NCBI GenBank assembly: GCA_017542125.1
Contig: JAFXXU010000031.1
Span: forward strand, 18,229-82,228
Direction of reading: 5' to 3'
Origin: Ruminococcus sp.
Lineage (GTDB): Bacteria; Bacillota; Clostridia; Oscillospirales; Ruminococcaceae
DNA: 64,000 bases
Below the pieces are notes generated by a model that ran no database searches, was not told the origin of the DNA, and saw only the letters and a list, made by a program, of their open reading frames with translations. This document shows, one piece after another, positions 43,556 through 55,286 of the stretch (position 1 is its first letter; the number at the start of each line of letters is the position of its first letter). The translations under genes were made by a program, and so were the position numbers.

Positions 43556-43580
43556 AAGGCATCGCGGTGGGCGATGCCTT
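43556..43580 (-). terminator. Terminator of rplS
   Basis: AAGGCATCGC (43556-43565) pairs with GCGATGCCTT (43571-43580); TTTTTTG follows on the minus strand. Confidence 0.9.
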
Positions 43581-43592
43581 TAGTGCGGTCGA

Positions 43593-43937
43593 TTACTTGA
43601 TCATTTCCTTGATCTTAGCAGCCTTGCCGACTCTCTTTCTCAGATAGTACAGCTTAGCGCGGCGAACCTTACCCGAGCGAACGAGCTCTACCTTCTCAAC
43701 TACGGGAGAATGAACGGGGAATACTCTCTCGATGCCGCAGCCGTGAGCTACACGGCGAACGGTAAAGGTCTCGTTGATACCGCCGTGCTTCTTGGCGATA
43801 ACGGTACCCTCGAAGATCTGGATCCTCGACTTGTCACCCTCAGCGATTCTGACGTGAACCTTAACGGTATCACCGATGTTGACTACGGGTGCATTCTCCT
43901 TCATGCTTGAGCTTTCGATCAGTTTTAAAGCGTCCAC
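43593..43937 (-). CDS. rplS: 50S ribosomal protein L19
   Basis: This 114-residue protein lies at the 30S-50S interface. It has the L19 signature: [29 protein letters not shown], and the C-terminal [25 protein letters not shown]. The start is GTG 43937, seven nt after AGGAGGT. It is transcribed alone behind a structured leader. Confidence 0.97.
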   Translation of the reverse strand: MDALKLIESSSMKENAPVVNIGDTVKVHVRIAEGDKSRIQIFEGTVIAKKHGGINETFTVRRVAHGCGIERVFPVHSPVVEKVELVRSGKVRRAKLYYLRKRVGKAAKIKEMIK

Positions 43938-43954
43938 TTTAATAACCTCCTGTT

Positions 43955-44075
43955 GTTTTCAGATGTTCATACACTTTACGGCGAAGCGCAGCGCTTCACA
44001 AAGCCAGAGGACTATCCGCTTTAATGTCGTCCCGATGAAACACGGGGTTTGGCATTAACTCTCGTCGGCGAAACC
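43955..44075 (-). ncRNA. Structured 5' leader of rplS (L19 leader-like)
   Basis: The roughly 155-nt leader contains several hairpins on the minus strand: CCGTCGG/CCGACG near the 5' end, CCCG..CGGG, and GAAGCGC/GCGCTTC. The GATAGTCCTCTGGC segment lies between them. Firmicute rplS genes are known to carry a conserved L19 leader thought to mediate autoregulation. The arrangement here fits, but I could not align it to the family model. Confidence 0.62.
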
Positions 44076-44098
44076 GACGGATATTCAAATGCTTAAAT

Positions 44099-44127
44099 AT
44101 TATACCACATCTTCGTCTGTATTTCAA
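44099..44127 (-). promoter_or_regulatory. Promoter of rplS
   Basis: TTGAAA (44127-44122), 17 bp, TATAAT (44104-44099) on the minus strand. Confidence 0.86.
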
Positions 44128-44134
44128 GTGAGTG

Positions 44135-44851
44135 TCAGATAAAATTTTCAAGCGATCTGGTCAGTATCTTTGTGCGTTTTGTATATATCATATCTATCCT
44201 GCCGCCGAAAAAGGCTTCAAAGGCCTCAAAGACCACATTGGTGTTAAGGTTGAACTCGCTGCCTGCGGGCAGTCTGAGAGACACCCTGGCATACTCCCCC
44301 TCCGAAGAGATGGAGAGCAGGTTTATGTGGGGCTTTATATCAACGAGATTGGCTCCCCGCTTCTTGGAGCGCTTTTCCACCTCTATCTTCTCCTGAGAGA
44401 GGAAATCTGAAAAGCACCGGGCGGTCTCATCGCCGGTCTGCCCCTTAACGCTGAAATCTACCTCATACTCCGCAAAGACTATCTCCGTATGCTTCATTAC
44501 GGGCTCCCCTGCCGAGACGATACGCAGCCCCTCGGGCATACTGGTATTCATCTTATCCCGTAGCTCATCAAAGGGCAGCTGCTCGGTAAGGGCTATGTCA
44601 AGTATCTCAACACTGGAATCCGTACCGAGTGAGAGTGCCAGCGGGAACATCAGATAGGCGTGGGGGTTGAATCCCTGTGTGTACCAAAGAGGGATCCCCG
44701 CCCTCTTGAAGGCTCGCTGAAAGCAGCGCATAAGGTCAAGGTGGGAAATGTATTTGGCTCTGCCCGTCTTTTCAAAGACCAAGCGGTATTCGTATTTCGT
44801 CAGACGGAGATTCTGGTTCTTCGGCTGGAGCATTTCAGCCACAGTAAACAC
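44135..44851 (-). CDS. TIGR03936 family radical SAM-associated protein (DUF2344)
   Basis: This 238-residue protein has the DUF2344 blocks FEKTGRAKYISHLDLMRCFQRAFKRAG (about 27-53) and YTQGFNPHAYLMFPLALSLG. It is the usual partner of TIGR03960 radical SAM proteins; in some genomes the two are fused. Its GTG start overlaps the upstream gene by 17 bp. The reaction is unknown, though an RNA-modification role has been suggested by context in other genomes. Confidence 0.9.
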   Translation of the reverse strand: MFTVAEMLQPKNQNLRLTKYEYRLVFEKTGRAKYISHLDLMRCFQRAFKRAGIPLWYTQGFNPHAYLMFPLALSLGTDSSVEILDIALTEQLPFDELRDKMNTSMPEGLRIVSAGEPVMKHTEIVFAEYEVDFSVKGQTGDETARCFSDFLSQEKIEVEKRSKKRGANLVDIKPHINLLSISSEGEYARVSLRLPAGSEFNLNTNVVFEAFEAFFGGRIDMIYTKRTKILTRSLENFI

Positions 44852-46709
44852 CCCCGCATTCCTTTTTTATCCCGCAGCCGGAGCAACCCTCGGCACAGTT
44901 GCGGGTGGTCTTGCCCTCATGGGCTTTCTTGTTCTCCCGGACAAAGAATTCGTGGGACACCAGATAATCCAGGTGAGACCAGGGCGCCACCTCCTCATAA
45001 GAGCGGCGGCGGTTGGCGTAGAAGGCCGTGTCGGTATGACATTCCTCAAAGGCCTCCTGCCAAAGGTCAAAACGGAAATGCTCGTCCCAGCTGTCGAGGG
45101 TGCAGCCCTTTTTCCAGGCACAGTATATCGTGTCGGCCAGGCGGCGGTCGCCCCTCGCAAGGACGCCCTCCAGGATAGAAACATTCATCTGGTGGTAGCT
45201 TATCTTGATCTTCTTGGACTTGATGCAGTCAAGCAGATGCCCCTGGCGGTGCTTGATCTGCTCGGGGGTAGCCTGAGGCTCGAATTCAAAGGGCGTAAAG
45301 GGCTTCGGCACGAAGGTCGCGCAGGATACCGACACCTGAACACTCTTGCCCCGAAGGTTCTTGGGGGTCTCGTAGTAGAGATCGACCACCTTCTGAGCCA
45401 GATCGGCTATGCCCTCGATGTCCTCATCCGTCTCGTCGGGGAGGCCCAGCATAAAGTAGAGCTTCACCGCCTGATAGCCCTCGGAGAAGGCAAGACGGCA
45501 GGTGCGCATGATCTCTTCCTCGGTGATGTTCTTGTTTATAACGTCCCGCAGGCGCTGAGTTCCGGCCTCGGGTGCGAAGGTAAGGCCGCTCTTTCTGACA
45601 GCGGCGAGCCTGTCAACTATCTCCTTGCTCATTGTGTCGATACGCAGCGAGGGCAGGGAGAGGTTGATGTTCTCCTTGTCTGTGTAGTCTGAAAGGCGGG
45701 TGAGCAGCTCGATTATCTTGGTATGGTCGCTGGTGGAGAGAGATGAAAGGGATACCTGCTCATAGCCTGTCTGCTCGCAGAGGGTCTTTGTCTCGTTGGC
45801 TATGGTGTCGATATTCTTCTCCCGGAAGGGGCGGTAGATAAATCCCGCCTGACAGAAGCGGCAGCCTCTTATGCAGCCCCGCAGCACCTCAACCACCACT
45901 CTGTCGTGGACTATCCCGGTAAAGGGAACGACAAAGCTGTCAGGGTAGTATGCGTGGTCGAAGTCGGGGATGACCCGCTTCTTTATCTTCGGCTTAGCCT
46001 CGGGGACGTTGGGGGTTATGGAGGCAACGGTGCCGTCCTCATTATATTCCACATCGTAGAACTGCGGGACGTAGATGCCCTCGATCTTAGCGGCCTCGCG
46101 GAGGAATTCCTCCTTTGAGGGGTTATGGGGCTTCATCCTCTCGTAGAGGTGCATAAGCTCCAGGTTTACCTCTTCCCCCTCACCGAGGATGAAAAGGTCA
46201 AAAAATGCGGCTATGGGCTCCGGGTTGCAGACGCAGGGGCCTCCACCGACGACTATGGGCATAAGCCCCTTTCTGTCCTTGGCATACACGGGCAGGCCGG
46301 CGAGATCCAGCATTTCAAGTACATTTGTAAAGGAGAGCTCGTATTGCAGTGTGAAGCCGATGAAATCAAAGTCCCTGATAGGGTCCAGGCTTTCAAGGGC
46401 ATAAAGGGGGATGTCATTCTCGCGCATAAGGGCTTCAAAATCCTTTTCGGGCATAAATACCCTCTCGCACCAGAAATTCGGCACGGCGTTCTTAAGCCCG
46501 TAGAGTATCTTCATCCCCAGGTGGGACATCCCGACGTCGTAGACATCGGGGAAGCAGAAGGCAAAGCGGACGTCCACCTTGCTTTTATCCTTGACAACGC
46601 TGCCATGCTCGCCGCCGATGTAGCGGGCGGGCTTCTGGGTCTTAAGAAGCAGCTGTTCCACTTTGTTTCTTATTTCTTCCAAGGGCTTGACCTCCTTTTT
46701 ATCCGTCAC
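44835..46709 (-). CDS. TIGR03960 family B12-binding-domain radical SAM protein
   Basis: This 624-residue protein has an N-terminal B12-binding-like Rossmann domain (about 45-175; FCFPDVYDVGMSHLG, IVVGGGP) and a radical SAM core (about 265-480) with the cluster motif CIRGCRFC. A C-terminal region ends in a Cys-rich tail (CAEGCSGCGIKKECGG) that could bind a further cluster. No substrate is established. It overlaps the M50 peptidase gene by 11 bp and the TIGR03936 gene by 17 bp, so the three form an operon. Confidence 0.92.
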   Translation of the reverse strand: MTDKKEVKPLEEIRNKVEQLLLKTQKPARYIGGEHGSVVKDKSKVDVRFAFCFPDVYDVGMSHLGMKILYGLKNAVPNFWCERVFMPEKDFEALMRENDIPLYALESLDPIRDFDFIGFTLQYELSFTNVLEMLDLAGLPVYAKDRKGLMPIVVGGGPCVCNPEPIAAFFDLFILGEGEEVNLELMHLYERMKPHNPSKEEFLREAAKIEGIYVPQFYDVEYNEDGTVASITPNVPEAKPKIKKRVIPDFDHAYYPDSFVVPFTGIVHDRVVVEVLRGCIRGCRFCQAGFIYRPFREKNIDTIANETKTLCEQTGYEQVSLSSLSTSDHTKIIELLTRLSDYTDKENINLSLPSLRIDTMSKEIVDRLAAVRKSGLTFAPEAGTQRLRDVINKNITEEEIMRTCRLAFSEGYQAVKLYFMLGLPDETDEDIEGIADLAQKVVDLYYETPKNLRGKSVQVSVSCATFVPKPFTPFEFEPQATPEQIKHRQGHLLDCIKSKKIKISYHQMNVSILEGVLARGDRRLADTIYCAWKKGCTLDSWDEHFRFDLWQEAFEECHTDTAFYANRRRSYEEVAPWSHLDYLVSHEFFVRENKKAHEGKTTRNCAEGCSGCGIKKECGGVYCG

Positions 46710-47250
46710 AGAGGATGATAACAGCAGTAGCGATAAGCGAAAAGGGTATGCTCCCGCGGATGACCGAAAGCACTGTCAGCACAAAAACGGGCAGCAGAGC
46801 GGCTATGCGCAGAAGCGTCGGCGGGTCCCGGCCGGTAAGCTCGGAATATAACCTTCCGCCGTCAAAATACCTGAAAGGCAGCAGATTGAACAGGCCCAGA
46901 GCCAGATGCGCTGCGGCGAAAAGCCCGGCATATCCCAACAGGAGGCTCATCCCGGCAGAGACCAGGTTTACAGCACATCCCGCCATAAGAACAGCGACAA
47001 GTTTAGGCTTGCTGCAATAAAGGCAGCTGTCCGAAAGGCGTATCCCTCCCGCATAGAAAGTGAGCGACTCCGGCGGCATACCAAAGAGGCACATCATACC
47101 GATGTGCCCGAGTTCGTGCATAAGCGAGCAAAGCAGTATCACTGCCAGCTGCACAGTCACCGCTCCTCCCGCAGCCGATACAAGCCCGACCACGGCAAAG
47201 AACGAAAATGTAAATCTTATCTTTATTCTGCGAAAAGGCAGCTCCATCAT
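46699..47250 (-). CDS. M50-family site-2 protease-like membrane peptidase
   Basis: This 183-residue membrane protein has the zinc-binding motif HELGHIG (about 46-52) and a later DGG motif (FRYFDGGRLY, about 125-134), as in S2P/SpoIVFB-type intramembrane proteases. Four to five hydrophobic segments are present. A GTG at 47259 could add three residues. It is the first gene of the unit with the TIGR03960/TIGR03936 genes. The substrate is not evident. Confidence 0.88.
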   Translation of the reverse strand: MMELPFRRIKIRFTFSFFAVVGLVSAAGGAVTVQLAVILLCSLMHELGHIGMMCLFGMPPESLTFYAGGIRLSDSCLYCSKPKLVAVLMAGCAVNLVSAGMSLLLGYAGLFAAAHLALGLFNLLPFRYFDGGRLYSELTGRDPPTLLRIAALLPVFVLTVLSVIRGSIPFSLIATAVIILCDG

Positions 47251-47328
47251 AGCTATCACCCGTAACAGTATACGCTGCCGGGGCTGAGCCTATCACAGTT
47301 ATCAACTAATGGCCGCGATGAAAAAACA

Positions 47329-47366
47329 AAGCCAGGCCGTCATTGCAATAATGGCGGCAATGGCTT
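47329..47366 (-). terminator. Terminator of the ATP synthase operon
   Basis: An outer AAGCCA/TGGCTT stem and an inner 9-bp stem (47336-47344 with 47350-47358) follow the atpC stop; TTTGTTTTTTC follows on the minus strand. Confidence 0.8.
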
Positions 47367-47371
47367 ATGAT

Positions 47372-47776
47372 TCAGTGCTTTCCTGAAACTGTCAGACGGT
47401 TGAGGGCACGTTTGAGGCGCTGCTCGGCGTGGCGGAACTCCTTGTCGCTGGCACGGGCCGCAAGCTCCTTCTCGGCTCTTTCCTTAGAGCGCTCGGCTCG
47501 GGCGATATCTATATCCTCAGCCCATTCAACGGCGGTGGTCACAACGGTGACAAGGTCACCCTCCACCTTGACGATCCCCGAAGAAACCGCAGCAATGCGG
47601 TAATCGGTGCCGTTCTCGCTGATGCGCAGAGGCGAGGGGACGATATTTGCCACATACGGCATATGCCCCTTTAAGATACCCACATTGCCCGCAGCGGTCT
47701 TGGCGATGAGCTGTACCGCTTCACCGTCATAGAACACCTTGTCGGGCGTTATTATCTTGAGCTTGAACGTTGACAT
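47372..47776 (-). CDS. atpC: F-type ATP synthase epsilon subunit
   Basis: This 134-residue subunit belongs to the central stalk. It has the N-terminal beta-sandwich (FKLKIITPDKVFYDGEA, ILKGHMPYVANI) and a C-terminal helical pair rich in Arg/Glu. It couples rotation and can inhibit ATP hydrolysis. Last gene of the atp operon, 23 bp after atpD. Confidence 0.95.
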   Translation of the reverse strand: MSTFKLKIITPDKVFYDGEAVQLIAKTAAGNVGILKGHMPYVANIVPSPLRISENGTDYRIAAVSSGIVKVEGDLVTVVTTAVEWAEDIDIARAERSKERAEKELAARASDKEFRHAEQRLKRALNRLTVSGKH

Positions 47777-47799
47777 CTGAACACCTCAAATCAGGTCTT

Positions 47800-49203
<1,404 letters not shown>

Positions 49204-49413
49204 TTATTTACCGCCTTTCCTGAGGCAGGAACTGCCCCGCGATGTATTCTTTTTGCGTGATCTGACCAGAAGCCGCACGAACAGTATCTCGAACAGCAGC
49301 TCCAGCAGATCGAATATGCCGTTGAGGACCGCTATATAAAGGATCCTCCGGCCTATGAGTTTTAACTTGTCTTTGAAGGAACTCCTCTCCGGAGCCTTAT
49401 CCTGCTCTGTCAT
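49204..49413 (-). CDS. Small basic membrane protein inside the ATP synthase operon (downstream one)
   Basis: This 69-residue protein has one hydrophobic segment (about 24-48, IAVLNGIFDLLELLFEILFV) flanked by basic stretches, and a Lys/Arg/Ser-rich C-terminus. Its ATG overlaps the upstream small gene's stop (ATGA) and its stop abuts the atpD start, so it is cotranslated. I do not recognise the family. It differs from AtpI, AtpZ, AtpQ and AtpR in position and in sequence. Confidence 0.72.
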   Translation of the reverse strand: MTEQDKAPERSSFKDKLKLIGRRILYIAVLNGIFDLLELLFEILFVRLLVRSRKKNTSRGSSCLRKGGK

Positions 49414-49607
49414 TTCTTCTTACCGGTCTTGCCGAAGATAAAGAGCATAAAGGATGCTAGCATATAGCTGACCACAGGGATAACTATCCCGTTCTTGAAG
49501 CCGAAGCTGTAGCTGTCACCCAGAAGCCAGGAGATAAGATTGAAAGCGCCTACGAACACAGCCAGGGTGATGAACCAGATGACAAGTCTTCTTGCAAATC
49601 CTTCCAT
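49410..49607 (-). CDS. Small membrane protein inside the ATP synthase operon (upstream one)
   Basis: This 65-residue protein has two hydrophobic segments (about 8-28 and 40-59) and a KTGKKK end. It starts 16 bp after the atpG stop with a ribosome site (AGAAGGTT region). No family recognised. Together with the next small gene it separates atpG from atpD, which normally adjoin. Confidence 0.72.
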   Translation of the reverse strand: MEGFARRLVIWFITLAVFVGAFNLISWLLGDSYSFGFKNGIVIPVVSYMLASFMLFIFGKTGKKK

Positions 49608-49623
49608 AGTGAACCTTCTCCCC

Positions 49624-50490
49624 TTATTCTTTATCGTTGAGGGTCGCCGAGCTGATCTCGGTGAGCTCCTGAGTGATCATAGCCTGTCTTGCACGGTTAT
49701 AAAGCAGCGAGAGGTTTGCTATCATTTCCTCGGCATTATCGCTGGCGGACTCCATAGCCGTTCTTCTGGCGGCCTGCTCGGAGGCGAAGGAATCCACAAC
49801 TGCGGCATAGATGAGCCCGGTAAGGTACTGGGGCACCAGCCCATCAAATACCTCCTCGGGAGAAGGATCGTACTCTATCAGCGACTTTCGCTTTACACCC
49901 GTGGATATATCCGTAACGGGCAGCACCGATACTGCTACCGGCTCCTGAGTCAGCGCCGAGATAAATGTGGTATAGATCAGATCCACCTGATCGTAATAAG
50001 CGCAGCGGAATTTTTCAATGATCTCGTCCGAGATATCCTCGGCATCTATGATCGAAAGGCTCTCGGCTACGCCGGGATATCTCCCGACCACATCGAAGCC
50101 CCGCTTGTCGCAGAACTCCACAGCCTTCTTGCCCACAGCGATGACAGAGACCTTCTCGTTTTTATCGGTAAGCTCCTTGATCTTCTGAGCAGCCAGCTTC
50201 AATACATTTGAGTTGAAGCCTCCAGCCAGTCCCCTGTCGCCGGCAATGACGACAAAGAGAGTGGATTTGAGAACCTTTTTCTTGGTATACACAGACGTAA
50301 AAGCGGGGTCGTTGGAGATATCGCTCATGGTGTCGTAGAGAGCCGCAAAGAACGGCTGGGCTGCGAGAGCCCTCTCCTTGGCACGCCTGAGCTTGCTCGA
50401 TGCCACCAGCTGCATAGCCTTGGTTATCTGCATCGTGGACTCAACGCTCTTTATGCGCCGCTTAACGTCCTTCATATTAGCTGTTGCCAT
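49624..50490 (-). CDS. atpG: F-type ATP synthase gamma subunit
   Basis: This 288-residue rotor-shaft subunit begins with the conserved MKDVKRRIKSVESTMQITKAM helix. GDRGLAGGFN (about 84-93) lies in the globular domain, and the C-terminal helix has RRTAMESASDNAEEMI and YNRARQAMITQEL. Confidence 0.96.
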   Translation of the reverse strand: MATANMKDVKRRIKSVESTMQITKAMQLVASSKLRRAKERALAAQPFFAALYDTMSDISNDPAFTSVYTKKKVLKSTLFVVIAGDRGLAGGFNSNVLKLAAQKIKELTDKNEKVSVIAVGKKAVEFCDKRGFDVVGRYPGVAESLSIIDAEDISDEIIEKFRCAYYDQVDLIYTTFISALTQEPVAVSVLPVTDISTGVKRKSLIEYDPSPEEVFDGLVPQYLTGLIYAAVVDSFASEQAARRTAMESASDNAEEMIANLSLLYNRARQAMITQELTEISSATLNDKE

Positions 50491-50519
50491 AATGCCCGCC
50501 TAAGCGGCGTCACACCCCC

Positions 50520-52034
50520 TTATTTGGTCTGGAGATACTTTTCAACATACTCGCTGATAGCGTCCTTGAGCTCAGCCTCGGTCTCTTTGGAAAGCTCGCC
50601 GGTGGAGCGGAGGTTGGAGCATACATCGGAGTGAGCCGACTCTACATATGTAAACAGCTCGCTCTCGAACTCCTTGACATCGGAAACCGCTATCTTCTTG
50701 AGGTAGTTATTGACTACGGCATAGATTATTATGACCTGATGCTCAACGGGCAGCGGAGAGTTGCGGTTCTGCTTGAGGACTTCAACTATACGCTCACCCT
50801 GGGCAAGTCTGTCCTTGGTGTCCTTATCCAAGTCGGAACCGAACTGGGAGAACGCCTGCAGCTCACGGTACTGGGAATAGAGCAGCTTCAGCGAGCCTGA
50901 GACCTTTTTCATAGCCTTTATCTGAGCCGAGCCGCCGACACGGGATACAGAGATACCGGGGTTTACGGCAGGTCTTACGCCCGAGAAGAACAGCTCGCTC
51001 TCTAAGAATATCTGTCCGTCGGTAATGGATATTACGTTAGTGGGTATATAAGCGGAAACGTCGCCCGCCTGGGTCTCGATAATGGGAAGTGCGGTGATAG
51101 AGCCCCCGCCGTAGTCCTTGTTGAGGTTGCAGGCACGCTCCAGCAGTCTGGAATGGAGGTAGAATACATCTCCGGGATAAGCCTCACGGCCGGTAGGTCT
51201 TTTCAGCAGCAGGGACATGGTTCTGTAAGCTACTGCATGCTTGGAAAGGTCATCGTAGACGCAGAGCACATCCTTGCCCTGGAGCATGAAATACTCAGCC
51301 ATTGCAACGCCCGAATAGGGAGCTATGTACTGCAGCGGAGCCATCTCCGAGGCAGTAGCCGAAACGACTGTGGAATACTCCATAGCTCCGGCCTTTTCAA
51401 GGGTATCCACCACATTTGCAACGGTGGAACGCTTCTGGCCGATAGCTACATATATACAGATAACGTTCTTGCCCTTCTGATTGATTATCGTATCCAGGGC
51501 AATGGCGGTCTTGCCGGTCTGGCGGTCGCCGATTATAAGCTCACGCTGACCCCTGCCTATGGGGATCATCGAGTCGATAGCCTTGATTCCTGTCTGCAGG
51601 GGGCGGTTTACCGACTGTCTTGTGATAATACCGTATGCAGGGCTCTCGATGGGTCTGGTCTCATCGGTGAGGACGGCTCCTTTGCCGTCGATGGGCTGAC
51701 CCAGGGCATTCACAACTCTGCCCAGCAGAGCCTCGCCCACAGGTACGGAGACGATATTCCCCGTTCTCCTGACCTCGCTGCCCTCTCTGATGCCGTCATC
51801 GGAACCCAAAAGCACGGCTCCAACAAAATCCTGCTCCAGATTGAGCGCCATTCCCATTGTTTTATTCTCAAACTCGATAAGCTCACCGGACATACAGCGG
51901 TCAAGGCCGTGAACTCTTGCGATACCGTCGCCGACGGTAACAACAGTACCGGTATCGGCGAGCTCGATCTTGGAGCGGTAATCCTTGATCTGCTGTCTGA
52001 TTATACCCGTTATCTCATCAGGACGCAATTTCAT
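50520..52034 (-). CDS. atpA: F-type ATP synthase alpha subunit
   Basis: This 504-residue nucleotide-binding subunit starts at ATG 52034 ([16 protein letters not shown]). It has the P-loop GDRQTGKT (about 169-176) and the signature [17 protein letters not shown] (about 361-377). The upstream 12-residue extension overlaps the atpH-atpA gap and lacks a ribosome site. Confidence 0.97.
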   Translation of the reverse strand: MKLRPDEITGIIRQQIKDYRSKIELADTGTVVTVGDGIARVHGLDRCMSGELIEFENKTMGMALNLEQDFVGAVLLGSDDGIREGSEVRRTGNIVSVPVGEALLGRVVNALGQPIDGKGAVLTDETRPIESPAYGIITRQSVNRPLQTGIKAIDSMIPIGRGQRELIIGDRQTGKTAIALDTIINQKGKNVICIYVAIGQKRSTVANVVDTLEKAGAMEYSTVVSATASEMAPLQYIAPYSGVAMAEYFMLQGKDVLCVYDDLSKHAVAYRTMSLLLKRPTGREAYPGDVFYLHSRLLERACNLNKDYGGGSITALPIIETQAGDVSAYIPTNVISITDGQIFLESELFFSGVRPAVNPGISVSRVGGSAQIKAMKKVSGSLKLLYSQYRELQAFSQFGSDLDKDTKDRLAQGERIVEVLKQNRNSPLPVEHQVIIIYAVVNNYLKKIAVSDVKEFESELFTYVESAHSDVCSNLRSTGELSKETEAELKDAISEYVEKYLQTK

Positions 52035-52085
52035 ATTTAAGTCCCATACCTTTCGTCTTGATCTCGGCACAGAGCCGGCCTGCGG

Positions 52086-52628
52086 TCAGGCTATTATGCC
52101 GTCTATCTGCGATTTGAGGCGATCCAGTCTTCCACGGACGCTGGAATCCAGCTCCGCACCCTCATATCTTACAATGATGCCGCCGATCAGTCCCTTATCG
52201 ACCTCGGTGTGCATAATGATCTTCTTGTTAAGCGTTGACTCCAGCTTGGCTTTCAGCTTATCGGCAAGAGCCTCACTCAAAGGCATAGCGGTAACAACGC
52301 TGACCTCCAGGATGCCCTGCTTGATATAGAAGAGCCTTCTGAACTCGCGGCATATCTCGGCGGTGAAGCCTGCCCTGCCCTTTTCGGTGACAACGCAGAG
52401 AAAATCGAAGACCGTATCCGACACCTTGCCCTCGAATGCGGCGGAGAGCAGCTTTTTCTTCTCGTCAAAGCCTACCAGCGGCGAGCTCAGGAGCCTTGTG
52501 TACTCCTCATTAGCTGAGAACAGCTCTCTTATGCCGTCAAGCTCCTCATCGGCTTCGGCGGTGATGCCCCGCTCTTCACAAAGCTGGAACAGTGCCTCGG
52601 CATAAACATTCTTTACGCTCTCTGCCAT
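52086..52628 (-). CDS. atpH: F-type ATP synthase delta subunit
   Basis: This 180-residue peripheral-stalk subunit has an N-terminal six-helix bundle and the C-terminal signature KLESTLNKKIIMHTEVDKGLIGGI (about 138-161 as a whole). It overlaps atpF by one base. Confidence 0.94.
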   Translation of the reverse strand: MAESVKNVYAEALFQLCEERGITAEADEELDGIRELFSANEEYTRLLSSPLVGFDEKKKLLSAAFEGKVSDTVFDFLCVVTEKGRAGFTAEICREFRRLFYIKQGILEVSVVTAMPLSEALADKLKAKLESTLNKKIIMHTEVDKGLIGGIIVRYEGAELDSSVRGRLDRLKSQIDGIIA

Positions 52629-53137
52629 TACTGTTCACCCACGCTGTTGATAAAGCCCTCGATGAGCCTTTCGTTGTCCTCGAGAGTGATCTCCTTCTCG
52701 GCTACTGCCGAAGCAGCGGAGATAGCCAGCTCTGCGATCTCGTCCTTGATCTGGTTGACGGCGATCTTCTTCTCCCTCTCGATCTCGCTGTTGGCATTAT
52801 CGACGATGCTCTTGGCTTCTGTCCTCGCCTCGGCGATGATCTCATCGGAGCGCTGCTGAGCCTTTACGGTGGCGGCACGGACGATCTCCGCACCCTCCTC
52901 CTTGGCGTGACCGATCTTCTCGTCATACTCAGCGGCGAGGTTCTCGGCTTTGCGCTGAGCCTCGTCAGCATTGCGGTAGCTTTCTGAGATCTCGCTCTGC
53001 CTGTCGTCGATGACCTTATTGACCTTATCAAAAAGGAAATGCTTGAGCACGAGGAACAGGATCAGCGTATTGGCAAGAGTAAGTATGATAGTCGTAGGAT
53101 CTATCGTTAAAAACTCGGTTATCTTGGCAAGCGCCAT
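52628..53137 (-). CDS. atpF: F-type ATP synthase b subunit
   Basis: This 169-residue peripheral-stalk subunit has one N-terminal membrane helix (about 15-35) followed by a long Ala/Glu/Lys-rich coiled coil (about 38-150). Confidence 0.95.
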   Translation of the reverse strand: MALAKITEFLTIDPTTIILTLANTLILFLVLKHFLFDKVNKVIDDRQSEISESYRNADEAQRKAENLAAEYDEKIGHAKEEGAEIVRAATVKAQQRSDEIIAEARTEAKSIVDNANSEIEREKKIAVNQIKDEIAELAISAASAVAEKEITLEDNERLIEGFINSVGEQ

Positions 53138-53178
53138 TTATCTCAACTCCTCCCGTTCGCGTTTCGTCGGACTGCTTA

Positions 53179-54212
<1,034 letters not shown>

Positions 54213-54224
54213 AGAGATTTCCTT

Positions 54225-54629
54225 TCAAAAATAATTTATTCCGAGGATGTGGTCAAAGGTGAGCAGTATCCTCGGGAACAGCTGCGGCACGATAATGCCG
54301 ACAACGCTCAACAGTCCCGTAAGAAAGCCGAAGGCGCAGAGTGCTGTAAGCACTGCCAGCCTCAGCCCGTAGCAGGAGAGCATCAGACGCTTGGCGCGTT
54401 TTTTGTCCTGATCGACAGCTCTCTGCACAGTTTTTGCCAGGTAATACATCCCGGCGCAGGCATTGGCACCTCCGACAGCAAAGCCCAGCAGGTTCCTGAG
54501 CTCGAACCCCCATATGAGCGTGAACAGAAAGCACACGCAGGCGGCGGCAGCCATAGCTTTGCACAGCTTGCCGACCAGCGGCATAAGTTCCGCGCCGCCG
54601 GCGGGTCTATTCTCGGTATCAGAGCTCAT
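54225..54629 (-). CDS. atpI: ATP synthase subunit I-like membrane protein
   Basis: This 134-residue protein has four hydrophobic segments (about 24-42, 45-65, 86-104, 106-120). It is the first gene of the atp operon, 12 bp before atpB, the usual place of atpI, whose product helps assemble the c ring. The assignment rests on topology and position more than on sequence motifs. Confidence 0.82.
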   Translation of the reverse strand: MSSDTENRPAGGAELMPLVGKLCKAMAAAACVCFLFTLIWGFELRNLLGFAVGGANACAGMYYLAKTVQRAVDQDKKRAKRLMLSCYGLRLAVLTALCAFGFLTGLLSVVGIIVPQLFPRILLTFDHILGINYF

Positions 54630-54687
54630 AGGCTATCCCTCGCTGACGATACGGCTAAAGCCGGACATACTGCCTGCAATTATATCT

Positions 54688-54716
54688 ATTATAGCATTTA
54701 TTTATGAAGATTTAAA
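54688..54716 (-). promoter_or_regulatory. Promoter of the ATP synthase operon
   Basis: TTTAAA (54716-54711), 17 bp, TATAAT (54693-54688) on the minus strand; the -35 is weak. Confidence 0.62.
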
Positions 54717-54808
54717 GGGGTAAATAGCAGAGGTCGGCATTTTTTACGTTTTGCACAATTTGTTTCAACAGAACGCAGCCTTTCTATAACCTGAAATTGT
54801 CAAAAGCA

Positions 54809-54836
54809 AAAGCGCCCCCGTACACGGAAGCGCTTT
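54809..54836 (-). terminator. Terminator of the small Thr-rich lipoprotein gene
   Basis: AAAGCGC (54809-54815) pairs with GCGCTTT (54830-54836), with an inner CCGT/ACGG stem; TGCTTTTG follows on the minus strand. Confidence 0.76.
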
Positions 54837-54841
54837 GCACC

Positions 54842-55135
54842 TTACCTGAGTATGTCGTCGGCTACATCGCCGGCTGTGGACAGCGTGGTGTCGATACCGT
54901 CGGCGACCTTATCGCTGAGGCTGTCAGCGGCACTCTCGGCTCTGGAGAGCATCGAATCCCTGTCGTCTGTCAGATCGGACGCCGTTGTGGTCGTGGTCGT
55001 GGTTGCCGATGTCCCGGGAGCGGTTGTCGTGGTAGTGGTCTTTTCGGTCAAGCTGCTGCTGTCGGCGCTGCCGGAACAGGATGCAAGCGCCAGAGCCGCA
55101 GTTACGGTGAGCATCCCTATCATAAATCTCTTCAT
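54842..55135 (-). CDS. Small Thr-rich lipoprotein
   Basis: This 97-residue protein has a lipobox (ALASCSG, Cys about 20), a run of threonines interrupted by Pro/Ala (about 33-52) and a charged amphipathic C-terminal helix (RDSMLSRAESAADSLSDKVAD). No domain recognised. Monocistronic between the atp promoter region and a secreted-protein gene. Confidence 0.72.
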   Translation of the reverse strand: MKRFMIGMLTVTAALALASCSGSADSSSLTEKTTTTTTAPGTSATTTTTTTASDLTDDRDSMLSRAESAADSLSDKVADGIDTTLSTAGDVADDILR

Positions 55136-55244
55136 CCCAGTTTCTCCTTTCGATCATGATCGCTGCCGGATGATCTGCGGCCAAAAGAGCCGAAGCATCA
55201 AACGGCAGTTATATTATCTGCGGCTTTTCTGATTTCTATACAAA

Positions 55245-55268
55245 AAAGACGCCCCGAGGGACGTCTTT
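55245..55268 (-). terminator. Terminator of the secreted 325-residue gene
   Basis: AAAGACGCCC (55245-55254) pairs with GGACGTCTTT (55259-55268, with a G-U pair); TTTTTT follows on the minus strand. Confidence 0.85.
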
Positions 55269-55286
55269 CCAATTATTGAAAATAAA

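Noticed and set aside
43337-43592. Plus-strand frames of 66-73 codons in the rplS-lepB gap.
   Set aside because: No ribosome sites and no protein-like features; they run through the rplS terminator and the inverted repeat.
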